This document shows positions 6,806-13,568 of a stretch of 20,063 bases of DNA, in pieces; within the stretch, counting starts at the first letter, position 1, and each line of letters starts with the position of its first letter. Below the pieces are notes generated by a model, which did no database searches, was not told where the DNA came from, and saw nothing but the letters and a program-made list of their open reading frames with translations. The stretch lies in NCBI GenBank assembly GCA_021772165.1, contig JAJFMM010000109.1, positions 1-20,063 of the forward strand, written 5' to 3'. A program made the position numbers and the translations under genes. Source of the stretch: Chlamydiota bacterium. Its GTDB lineage: Bacteria; Chlamydiota; Chlamydiia; Chlamydiales; SM23-39.

Positions 6806-6901
6806 AGCGCCTTTTTCGCAAGTGAGATCGAGTTTGGAAGATGAAGCTAACTCTTTTCGCGTTAGCGAAATCTGAAAAACCGATCGCAACAAAAAGGCGC
6901 T
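6806..6901. ncRNA. Candidate structured small RNA or leader element
   Basis: The gap of 366 bp between the UGP3-like gene and the SWIB gene holds no convincing gene but has stacked complementarity. AGCGCCTTTTT (6806–6816) pairs perfectly with 6891–6901. Inside it, GATCG-A-GTTT (6826–6835) pairs with AAACCGATC (6877–6885), leaving one bulged A. The centre offers two mutually exclusive hairpins, GCTAAC (6846–6851)/GTTAGC (6861–6866) or TTTCGC (6855–6860)/GCGAAA (6865–6870). The strand cannot be decided. A weak plus-strand promoter-like pair (TTGATT near 6737, TATCTA about 16 bp later) lies upstream. I recognise no known RNA family. Confidence 0.35.
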
Positions 6902-6962
6902 CTGAGAGAGGAAACATGATTTTCCCCATGGAAGATCTTTTTCCATTTCTCTATGATTTATT

Positions 6963-6992
6963 TTGACACCTAAATACCTAGACAGATAAAAG
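6963..6992 (+). promoter_or_regulatory. Probable promoter of the SWIB gene
   Basis: A perfect −35 box TTGACA (6963–6968) is followed after 17–18 bp by an AT-rich −10-like sequence ATAAAA/TAAAAG (6986–6992). This places a start about 40 nt before the ATG. The −10 box is poor, so the exact start is uncertain. Confidence 0.45.
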
Positions 6993-7040
6993 ATTTGTTT
7001 TAAGCAAAACCTATCGAGCCCTTTTAGAGGAGAAAAAGAA

Positions 7041-7298
7041 ATGGCAACTAAACCAAAAGCTTCCAAGTTCATGCAACCAATGAAGCTAAGCGACGATCTA
7101 GCAGCAGTTGTAGGAAAAGGCCCTATGCCTCGTACTGAAGTCACAAAAAAGCTTTGGGCTTACATCAAATCCAAAGATCTTCAGGATCCTAAAAACAGAA
7201 GAAACATCAATCCTGATGAAAAACTAAGCAAGGTTCTCGGCAAAAAAACCGTGAACATGTTTGAGATGACAAAGCTCGTCAACAAACACCTTTCTTAA
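7041..7298 (+). CDS. Stand-alone SWIB-domain protein
   Basis: The 85-residue protein is almost entirely a SWIB/MDM2 domain: FMQPMKLSDDLAAVVGKGPMPRTEVTKKLWAYIKSKDLQDPKNRRNINPDEKLSKVL..NMFEMTKLVNKHL. SWIB domains come from eukaryotic SWI/SNF chromatin-remodelling complexes, and stand-alone bacterial versions are characteristic of Chlamydiae (CT460 in C. trachomatis, from memory, also next to prfB and ispD). The basic N-terminal MATKPKASK segment may bind nucleic acid. A strong Shine–Dalgarno AGAGGAG (7026–7032) lies 8 nt before the ATG, and the gene has its own promoter and terminator, suggesting high or separately controlled expression. Its chlamydial role is unproven; suggested roles concern chromatin condensation or host-directed transcription effects. 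Confidence 0.95.
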   Translation: MATKPKASKFMQPMKLSDDLAAVVGKGPMPRTEVTKKLWAYIKSKDLQDPKNRRNINPDEKLSKVLGKKTVNMFEMTKLVNKHLS

Positions 7299-7313
7299 GA
7301 CAAGAAATTTTTT

Positions 7314-7347
7314 GGCCTCAGAATGATTTTTTTGGGGCCCTTTTATT
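7314..7347 (+). terminator. Probable intrinsic terminator of the SWIB gene
   Basis: GGCCTCA (7314–7320) pairs with TGGGGCC (7333–7339) with one G·U pair, over a T-rich loop, and is followed by CTTTTATT. The stem starts 15 nt after the SWIB stop codon. The 7-bp stem and broken T-run make it moderately convincing. Confidence 0.55.
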
Positions 7348-7354
7348 GCCAACT

Positions 7355-7391
7355 CATCTAAACTTAGACGCAAACACTGTATGTTTAGATG
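7355..7391 (+). repeat. Inverted repeat whose right arm contains the ispD start codon
   Basis: CATCTAAAC (7355–7363) is the exact reverse complement of GTTTAGATG (7383–7391), with a 19-nt spacer. The last three bases of the right arm are the ATG chosen for ispD. In RNA the hairpin would hide the start codon. As DNA it could be an operator dyad. No Shine–Dalgarno is seen ahead of this ATG. Confidence 0.8.
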
Positions 7392-8069
7392 GATAGGAAA
7401 AATTTCACCTCTGTTATTCTTCTAGCGGGTGGCTCCGGCACTCGTATGGGCTTAAACGCGCCCAAACAATTCCAACACCTTTGCGGTAAAGCTCTGGCTC
7501 TCTACAGCTTTGAGCTATTCAGCCACCTAGAAGAGGTGAGCGAAATTGTCGTTGTTTGCGATCCATCTTACCGCACCCTTTTTGCCTCACCTCATAAATC
7601 CGTACAATTTGCTCTTCCTGGAAAACGGAGACAAGACTCCGTATATCACGGTCTTTTGGCCGCCTCTCCAGAAGCGATGCTCATCTGCATCCACGATTCC
7701 GCCCGTCCTTTTTTAGAAAAAGAGGCGGTTCAAGCACTTCTCAAAAAAGCTTTTGACCAAGGCGCCGCGGCCCTAGCCGCCCCTGCCATCAATACGATCA
7801 AGCAAGCGGACGCATCGCAAAGAGTCAAACAGACACTCCCTCGAGAAGAGCTCTGGGAGATGCAAACGCCTCAGGCCATCCGAAAAGATCTACTCCTAAA
7901 AGCCTATGCGCATGCGCAAGCTAACGACATCGAAGCTACAGATGATCTATCTCTTGTCGAAGCCATGGGAGCTCCTACCGTGCTGGTGAAAAGCTCCTCG
8001 CGCAATTTCAAGATCACAACGCCCTTTGATTGGGCTATAGCTGAAGCACTATGCGCCGCATCAAACTGA
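7389..8069 (+). CDS. ispD: 2-C-methyl-D-erythritol 4-phosphate cytidylyltransferase
   Basis: IspD uses CTP and MEP to form CDP-ME, the third step of the non-mevalonate isoprenoid pathway, in the cytosol. The 226-residue product has the CTP-binding loop LLAGGSGTRMG with K-Q-F (residues about 11–27), RRQDSVYHGL, CIHDSARPFL, WEMQTPQAIRKDLL, ATDDLSLVEAMG, and the terminal FKITTPFDWAIAEA typical of the family. Length fits the usual 225–240. Chlamydiae rely on this pathway, and the same order (SWIB, ispD, truA) is recalled from C. trachomatis CT460–CT463. The stop lies 19 nt inside truA, so the two are coupled. There is no clear Shine–Dalgarno, and the start lies in an inverted repeat. Confidence 0.95.
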   Translation: MDRKNFTSVILLAGGSGTRMGLNAPKQFQHLCGKALALYSFELFSHLEEVSEIVVVCDPSYRTLFASPHKSVQFALPGKRRQDSVYHGLLAASPEAMLICIHDSARPFLEKEAVQALLKKAFDQGAAALAAPAINTIKQADASQRVKQTLPREELWEMQTPQAIRKDLLLKAYAHAQANDIEATDDLSLVEAMGAPTVLVKSSSRNFKITTPFDWAIAEALCAASN

Positions 8070-8794
8070 CCCTCGCCTACGACGGCACGAATTACTCCGG
8101 CTGGCAGGTACAGCCCAATGCGGTCTCCATCCAGGCTCTCATACAAAAAGCGCTGGAGAGAATGCTCCGCCACTCAGTTGCTCTATCCGGCTCAGGGCGA
8201 ACCGACGCCGGTGTGCACGCGGAAGGACAAACCGCACATTTCGATACAGACTCTACGCTCAGCCCCTTTCGCCTGCGCCACTCGCTCAACGCACTGCTAC
8301 CACCCGACATCCGGATTCTAGACGCTGCCCAAGTACCAAACGATTTTCATGCGCGCTATAGTGCAAAAGGTAAAATCTACCATTACCACATCCATCTCGC
8401 TCGCGAGAGCAATCCCATGACGCGCCTCTACCGTACGCCTATCCTCGGCCCGTTTGATAGAGAGGCCTTTGAACAGGCGGCACTTCACTTTCCCGGCACT
8501 CATGATTTTGCATCCTTTGCCAACGAAGCGCACAGAGGCGCAGCAGCACTGGGCTCCATACGCACGCTTCGGCGGCTAGAGATTTTCGAGCAGAGCGGAG
8601 GTCTAAGGCTTGAGTTTGAAGGCGATGGTTTTCTTTATAAGATGGTGCGAAACATTGTCGGCACGCTTCTAGAAACAGCGAAAGGCAAACGAACCTCGGA
8701 CGAGATCCCACAGCTATTCGAAGAAAAAGATAGAAAGAAAGCCGGAGCTACAGCGCCGGCGCAAGGTCTATTTCTTATGAAAGTTCTTTACTAG
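8051..8794 (+). CDS. truA: tRNA pseudouridine(38–40) synthase
   Basis: TruA isomerises uridines 38–40 of the tRNA anticodon stem-loop to pseudouridine. The 247-residue protein begins IKLTLAYDGTNYSGWQVQPN, carries the catalytic aspartate D52 in SGSGRTDAGVHAEGQ, and has FHARYSAKGKIYHYHI, FPGTHDFASF and FEGDGFLYKMVRNIVGTLL. All are diagnostic, and the length is normal. It overlaps ispD by 19 nt at the start. At the end it overlaps the convergent HAD gene by 20 nt, with no terminator visible between them. Confidence 0.96.
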   Translation: MRRIKLTLAYDGTNYSGWQVQPNAVSIQALIQKALERMLRHSVALSGSGRTDAGVHAEGQTAHFDTDSTLSPFRLRHSLNALLPPDIRILDAAQVPNDFHARYSAKGKIYHYHIHLARESNPMTRLYRTPILGPFDREAFEQAALHFPGTHDFASFANEAHRGAAALGSIRTLRRLEIFEQSGGLRLEFEGDGFLYKMVRNIVGTLLETAKGKRTSDEIPQLFEEKDRKKAGATAPAQGLFLMKVLY

Positions 8795-9467
8795 CCAAGA
8801 GGTCCTCTTCTCGGATAGAAGAGAGCGTTTCAAAGTGAAGAACATCTCCTTGAGATGCCATTTCTAAAAGAGGATGATGCCCTGGGCAGACAAGAACCGG
8901 TAGCGCCGGCGTTCCCTTCAATGCCTGCAATCCTCGCACGCTGTCCTCAAACCCAATGACTCTTCCTCCCCCTGTCCCATACAGTTCGATCGCGCGAAGA
9001 TAGCACTCGGGATCGGGCTTCGGTTTGCTATAGTTTTCTCTGGTGATCCAGTGAGGAATTGATTTGAGAATTTCATGCTGAGAGCGGATCGCAACGATCT
9101 GCTCGAGTAGTGAATTGGTCACAACGCAGCGGCGAATACCAGCTATTGCCAGCTCTTTTAAAAGAGCTTCAGCTCCCGGCATCAACTCCACTTTTCCCGT
9201 CATCAAAAGATCGAGATAAGCAGCTTTTTTTTCTTCATAGAGCCGATCCCAGTTCGATTCGAGATTGGGAAATTCTGCATAGAGCCCCTCTTTGAGAGCC
9301 GTCGCATTGAGGTGAGCCACCTCGCAAAATTGAGCAAAGCTCCAGGTGAGCTTAACCCCTCGGTAAGCGAGCATATTGACATACGCCTGAAAATGAAGGT
9401 GCTCAGTATTGACCAGCAACCCATCAAAATCGAAAAGAAAGAGCTTAAATTGTCGAATCCATTTCAT
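8775..9467 (-). CDS. HAD-superfamily phosphatase (phosphoglycolate phosphatase/beta-phosphoglucomutase-like)
   Basis: All four HAD motifs are present in this 230-residue protein: DFDGLLVNTE (nucleophile D13, acid D15), VVTNS (motif II), KPKPDPECYLRA (motif III lysine) and GFEDS (motif IV). A helical cap lies between motifs I and II, as in subfamily I enzymes such as phosphoglycolate phosphatases and beta-phosphoglucomutases. DFDGLLVNTE is especially like sugar-phosphate phosphatases. The substrate is not determinable. The position after truA matches the phosphatase annotated gph (CT464) in C. trachomatis, from memory, though there the orientation should be checked. Its end overlaps truA by 20 nt. 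No good Shine–Dalgarno is seen. Confidence 0.88.
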   Translation of the reverse strand: MKWIRQFKLFLFDFDGLLVNTEHLHFQAYVNMLAYRGVKLTWSFAQFCEVAHLNATALKEGLYAEFPNLESNWDRLYEEKKAAYLDLLMTGKVELMPGAEALLKELAIAGIRRCVVTNSLLEQIVAIRSQHEILKSIPHWITRENYSKPKPDPECYLRAIELYGTGGGRVIGFEDSVRGLQALKGTPALPVLVCPGHHPLLEMASQGDVLHFETLSSIREEDLLASKELS

Positions 9468-9532
9468 AAGGAGCAGAATACCAGATCAAGCCCTTCTTGT
9501 CTCGATTAGAGCGATGAGGTATGGAGGAAAGA

Positions 9533-11413
9533 ATGGAACCTCAAAAACATTCTGTCTGGGTCAACTACCTCTACTACGGATCTCTTTTCTCTCTTCTCAT
9601 TTTGCTCAGTGTCAGCAGCGTCTACTCACGAGAAGATTTAGCAGGATCGAGAATCTTTTTTCTTCTCTATTCCGTTGGAGAGGCTCTCCTAGAGGTGTTT
9701 CTCTTCATCTGCATCGGCTGGTTGATCAAAAAATATTGCAAGCGTATCTTTTTCGCTCTCTTCATCGCCCTTACCTTTGTCTGCTTCCTGCTGCATCTGC
9801 TCGATTTCGCGCTCAACCGCATCTTGAATTTCTCGATTTGGGAAACGATTGACTTTGTCTTCGACGAGTCCTTTGAGAACTTTTTCCACATGCTCGACGC
9901 ATCGGGACTATCCCTCTGGATATGGGGCACCTTTTTTACACTGTTATTGATGGTCCCTCTCATTGGCATTGTGATTTTCCGCATCACTGAATGGATGTCA
10001 CGCAAACAGCCGATGGGCCTTCGCTTTGAAAAAGTCGTGCAGATCTCCTTTTGCATTCCCCTCGCGCTTTTCTTCTGGGATTTTACCGCGTCTCGATTCG
10101 TGCCTCAAGAGGCGCATCACGCCTTCATCAAAACGCTCCCCTGGAAAATCACCTTTCTCAGACCCAACACTCCTCTGCTCACCCTCAACCGGAAACTGCC
10201 TCTACCTGCCACAGAAAAAGAGCTTCTCGCCTCTCTGGAATCTTTTTCCTCTACCCCAAAAAAGAGACCGAACATCTACCTGTTCATTGCAGAGTCTCTG
10301 AGAGAAGATATTTTACAACCACACATCGCACCTCACCTCAGCGCCTTTAGAGAAAGATCTGTGCAGGCGAATTTGAGCCTCTCTAGCGCCAATTCGACAC
10401 AGATCTCCTGGTATTCGATTTTCCACTCCGACTTTCCTTACTACTGGAGTGCCGTGAACCAGCAGAAGAGAGAAACCGCCGCGCCAGGCATCGAACTACT
10501 GCGTAAGATGGGCTATCAGATCCACGTCTACTCTTCAGCCAATCTCCTCTACTACGGAATGGATGAGCTGCTGTTTGGAAAAGAGCATGCAGGCGTCGAT
10601 TCGCTGCAGACCTTTAACCACACACCGCCCAAAGAGGCCTGGGTCAGCGATAGAGAGACGATAGACACCTTTGCTCAAGAGCTTCGAGAGAATCCCGAGA
10701 GAGAAGAGGGACACTGCTTTATCTTTTTCTGGGACTCGACGCACTTCGACTACAGCTGGCCGAAGAGCTCAGCTCCTCGTTTTTCCCCCATTGCCAGCGA
10801 ATTGAACTACTTTAAAGCGTACCATTCGAAGAAAAATATCGAGGCGATCAAAAACCGTTATCGCAATGCCGTTCACTACATCGATTCACTCTTCGGCCAG
10901 TTCCTCTCCATCATCCCAAAACCTGAAGAGGCGCTCATTGTCTTCACGGGAGATCATGGAGAAGAGTTCTTCGAGCATGGACACCTGTTCCATCTCTCGG
11001 AACTCAACGATGTGCAGACACAGGTACCTATCTACATGCAGCTTCCCAAAAAGCCGACGAGCCGACCTGCACTTGCGACGCACATGGATATCTTTCCCAC
11101 GATCTTAAGCTCGCTGGCCAACACACACTCCGATGCACTCAAAGGGCAATCGCTTATCGACGAAAAGAGATGGCCCTACGCTGTAATGGCTCGCTACAAC
11201 GCAAGCCGCACACCCTGCGAAATCTGTCTTCATAACGGCCTCTACAAATTCACAGCGCGTTTTTCCGATGAGAAAAATATTTTCAAAGCCGACTCTCTTC
11301 GCATCATCTCTCTTCGCACGGGAAAAGAGGAGCTGGTGCATGAATATAAAGAGGATCTGGAAGGCTGGGTTCAGCAGGAGTTTGGAAAGGGGCTAGAAAG
11401 ACTTTTCTATTGA
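9533..11413 (+). CDS. Membrane-bound sulfatase/phosphoethanolamine-transferase-like protein, paralog A
   Basis: I chose the ATG at 9533 because GGAGG (9523–9527) sits 5 nt ahead; an ATG at 9521 is in frame but poorly spaced. The 626-residue protein has about five N-terminal transmembrane helices (residues 12–32, 41–64, 71–95, 126–149, 167–186) and then an extracytoplasmic alkaline-phosphatase-fold domain. Metal and active-site landmarks are NIYLFIAESLRED (E254), SANSTQISWYS (T289, likely nucleophile, in place of the Cys of true sulfatases), WDSTHFDYSWP and TGDHGEEFFEHGHLFH (D474, H475). The layout matches LTA synthase, EptA/OpgB and YejM/LapC, which handle phosphoglycerol or phosphoethanolamine groups or regulate LPS. 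Head-group transfer in the envelope is the likeliest role. Its stop overlaps the thioredoxin fusion gene tail to tail by 7 nt. Confidence 0.82.
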   Translation: MEPQKHSVWVNYLYYGSLFSLLILLSVSSVYSREDLAGSRIFFLLYSVGEALLEVFLFICIGWLIKKYCKRIFFALFIALTFVCFLLHLLDFALNRILNFSIWETIDFVFDESFENFFHMLDASGLSLWIWGTFFTLLLMVPLIGIVIFRITEWMSRKQPMGLRFEKVVQISFCIPLALFFWDFTASRFVPQEAHHAFIKTLPWKITFLRPNTPLLTLNRKLPLPATEKELLASLESFSSTPKKRPNIYLFIAESLREDILQPHIAPHLSAFRERSVQANLSLSSANSTQISWYSIFHSDFPYYWSAVNQQKRETAAPGIELLRKMGYQIHVYSSANLLYYGMDELLFGKEHAGVDSLQTFNHTPPKEAWVSDRETIDTFAQELRENPEREEGHCFIFFWDSTHFDYSWPKSSAPRFSPIASELNYFKAYHSKKNIEAIKNRYRNAVHYIDSLFGQFLSIIPKPEEALIVFTGDHGEEFFEHGHLFHLSELNDVQTQVPIYMQLPKKPTSRPALATHMDIFPTILSSLANTHSDALKGQSLIDEKRWPYAVMARYNASRTPCEICLHNGLYKFTARFSDEKNIFKADSLRIISLRTGKEELVHEYKEDLEGWVQQEFGKGLERLFY

Positions 11414-12774
11414 GCGCCTTCGAGATGCAAGAGAAGATCTCCGATCTCTTCTATGCCCACTTTTTTCTCAAGAAGAGTGCCCTTCTTATCGAATAAGATC
11501 ACCGTAGGCATGGCGCGAATCTGATAGCTTTTCATCAGATCTCCCATCTCATCGACATTGACTTTCAGAAATTTGTACTTACCCTTCAGCTGCTCAGCGC
11601 TCGATTCGAGCCTAGCCGCAATGCGCTTACAAGGAGCGCACCAAGTAGCGTAGAAATCGACAACGACAGGCAGCTCACCAGAGCGCAGCTCCTTTTCGAA
11701 TTGAACTCGAGTCGCGACCTCAATGACGCTGGCCAACTGTTTCAAAGGCTTTTCCAGATCGACCTTTCTATAAGCCGCAATCAGAGCCGGAGCTTGAGCC
11801 GAGAGCTTTGACTGAATAGCAAGAGCCGCTCTCGCTCCATCGCCTGCAGCAGAGACTGCTTGTCGAAAAAGAGGATCGATCGCATCGCCGAGCGCGTAGA
11901 CAAAGGGAACTGAAGTCTCCTGTCCCTCTTTCACAACGATATAGCCCGCCTCATCGAGCTTCACTTGGCCCTTGAATAGGGCCGTGTTGGGCGTTGAGCC
12001 AATGGCTAGAAATAGACCGTCGAGAGCCACTTTCTTTCCTTGGGCCAAACGCACAGCTGTCACACCCGACTCTACGCCCAAGACCTCAGTAAGCTCTGTT
12101 TCAAAATGAATGGTCACATTCGATTGCGCTCTAAGAGCTTCGATTCGCGTTTCATCGCTGGCGCGGAAATGGTCTTTGCGCACAAAAAGATCGACCTCGC
12201 TTGCAATGTTGGCGAGATAAAGCGCTTCTAAAACCGCAGAATCTCCTCCACCCACAACGCCAACGCGCTTATCTTTGTAGAGAGAGCCGTCGCAAATCGC
12301 GCAGTTGGAAACGCCCCGTCCCCAATACTCCTGCTCTCCCTCAATCCCGAGAAAGTTAGGCTTGGAACCTGTGGCAATCACACAACTTGCAGCTCTGTAC
12401 GTTTTGAGATCCTGAGGATGAGTAACCGAGCGCGTGACAATGGTGAACGGACGCTTTGAAAAATCGACACTAACCACCTCCTCATTGCGATACTCAGCAC
12501 CACTGGCTACAGCTTGCGCCTGAATCTGATCCATCAGATCTGCGCCGCGCACCAAGAGAGCACCGGGCCAATTCTCTACACTCTCCGATTGAGCGAGCGC
12601 TCCACCAGGATTCGATCCCTGAATCACAAGGGGCTGAAAATGTGCTCGAGAAAGATAGATGGCAGCTGTACCACCCCCGACGCCGCCACCAATGATCAGT
12701 GAAGGAACAACCGTTTCGCTTGCAAAGAGAGATGCGCTGGCAGCGAGCAGTAAAGGTAAAATCTTTCCGTACAT
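11407..12774 (-). CDS. Thioredoxin reductase–thioredoxin fusion (NTRC-like) with apparent signal peptide
   Basis: This 455-residue fusion joins an NADPH-thioredoxin reductase to a thioredoxin. Residues 25–325 show the FAD loop (IIGGGVGGGTAAIYLSRA), SVENWPG, the redox pair CAIC (C158/C161), the NADPH loop VGGGDSA (174–180), the 2'-phosphate-binding VRKDHFR and the FAD-binding ALGDA..FRQAVSAAGDG. Residues 358–455 form a thioredoxin with WCAPC (C379/C382; usual WCGPC) and cis-proline P423 in AMPT. The domain order is that of plant and cyanobacterial NTRC. The N-terminus MYGKILPLLLAASASLFASE looks like a Sec signal peptide cleaved after A18. There is no twin-arginine motif, and no alternative Met lies before the FAD loop. 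AAGGA (12781–12785) gives a well-spaced ribosome site. If exported, a cofactor source for NADPH is a puzzle. Confidence 0.9.
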   Translation of the reverse strand: MYGKILPLLLAASASLFASETVVPSLIIGGGVGGGTAAIYLSRAHFQPLVIQGSNPGGALAQSESVENWPGALLVRGADLMDQIQAQAVASGAEYRNEEVVSVDFSKRPFTIVTRSVTHPQDLKTYRAASCVIATGSKPNFLGIEGEQEYWGRGVSNCAICDGSLYKDKRVGVVGGGDSAVLEALYLANIASEVDLFVRKDHFRASDETRIEALRAQSNVTIHFETELTEVLGVESGVTAVRLAQGKKVALDGLFLAIGSTPNTALFKGQVKLDEAGYIVVKEGQETSVPFVYALGDAIDPLFRQAVSAAGDGARAALAIQSKLSAQAPALIAAYRKVDLEKPLKQLASVIEVATRVQFEKELRSGELPVVVDFYATWCAPCKRIAARLESSAEQLKGKYKFLKVNVDEMGDLMKSYQIRAMPTVILFDKKGTLLEKKVGIEEIGDLLLHLEGAQ

Positions 12775-12787
12775 TTCAAATCCTTGA

Positions 12788-12817
12788 TTTAAAAGTTTAG
12801 TGAAAGCAAACTATACA
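12788..12817 (+). promoter_or_regulatory. Possible promoter for the SH2-like/Fic gene pair
   Basis: TTTAAA (12788–12793), an 18-bp spacer and TATACA (12812–12817) lie about 30 bp before the ATG of the plus-strand gene, in the 72-bp divergent spacer. Each box matches the consensus at 4 of 6 positions, so this is weak. Confidence 0.25.
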
Positions 12818-12846
12818 GCCTTTGCCAACCCCTTACAATTGCTATT

Positions 12847-13551
12847 ATGATTTCTTTTCTTCCGACATCAAACATGACATACTGCGGTGTTGCACAGTTT
12901 CCACCTCCGCCTCCATACATCTCCACAGAGAGAAAAGTGACACTTTGCCTGGAGAAATACCCCCCAGGGACTTATTGCGCTTACGAATCAGAAAGGCCTG
13001 GTTCTCCGATCATCAGCACCGTCTGTAGAAAAGGAGCTCCTGTTTACTCGATTTATTGTGACGCATCCTCCGGAGGTGTCAAACCAATGTTCAACGAGTT
13101 ACTCCCTTCCTATAAAACGTATGAATCGATCGAGGCACTCATCGAGGATAATCGAGATTGTCTTCGAAACAGCCTGACAGACTCTCTCAAAGAACAGCTG
13201 GAAGATCTCTGCTCTTTCGAAAAAAGCTCCCTCTATTTCGTAGAAAATTTAAATTTTCCTACAGCAGCAAAGCTCTTTCTGAACGCGCCTTTCAATACCT
13301 ATCTAACCACAAAAAATACAGAAACAGGTGACTATTTGATTTATTGGAAAACCCCAAACTGTAACCCGAGAATGGATGGCCCTTGTTTCCATTATGAATT
13401 CGTAGCAATCACGAATAAGGGACTTCAGATTGGACCTCACTTCTATTCCAGCTTATCCCAGTTTACTCGCACTTATGACCTCCACCCTTTGAAAGCACTT
13501 ATTCCACAATCTATACTGAACGTTAATGATTATTTGTTACAATCTTCCTAA
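12847..13551 (+). CDS. Unrecognised protein with PPxY motif and SH2-like C-terminal half; candidate effector
   Basis: I do not recognise the full protein (234 residues). A PPPPPY run at 19–24 contains a PPxY motif of the kind bound by eukaryotic WW domains. Residues about 128–220 read like an SH2 domain: LYFVENLNFPTAAKLFLN resembles the SH2 opening strand and helix; NTYLTTKNTETGDYLIYW resembles GTFLVRES..G.Y.LSV; FHYEF resembles the KHYKI strand; and FYSSLSQFTRTYDLHPLKALIP resembles F.SLQQLV.YY..H...L. The phosphotyrosine-binding arginine is replaced by T155 (YLTTKN for FLVRES), so binding may be lost or changed. Cysteines are frequent in residues 13–71. There is no Sec signal. It lies 17 nt before the Fic gene and is surely co-transcribed with it. 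No clear Shine–Dalgarno precedes the ATG, and M10 is an alternative start. Confidence 0.75.
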   Translation: MISFLPTSNMTYCGVAQFPPPPPYISTERKVTLCLEKYPPGTYCAYESERPGSPIISTVCRKGAPVYSIYCDASSGGVKPMFNELLPSYKTYESIEALIEDNRDCLRNSLTDSLKEQLEDLCSFEKSSLYFVENLNFPTAAKLFLNAPFNTYLTTKNTETGDYLIYWKTPNCNPRMDGPCFHYEFVAITNKGLQIGPHFYSSLSQFTRTYDLHPLKALIPQSILNVNDYLLQSS

Positions 13552-13568
13552 ATATAAGGAGATTACTA

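Noticed and set aside
6803..7144. 113-codon minus-strand frame across the SWIB leader and 5' end
   Set aside because: It runs antisense through a certain SWIB gene and its promoter, and has no family resemblance.
9521..9532. Earlier ATG for the first sulfatase-like gene
   Set aside because: Only GAGG one base before it, while the ATG at 9533 has GGAGG at the right distance.
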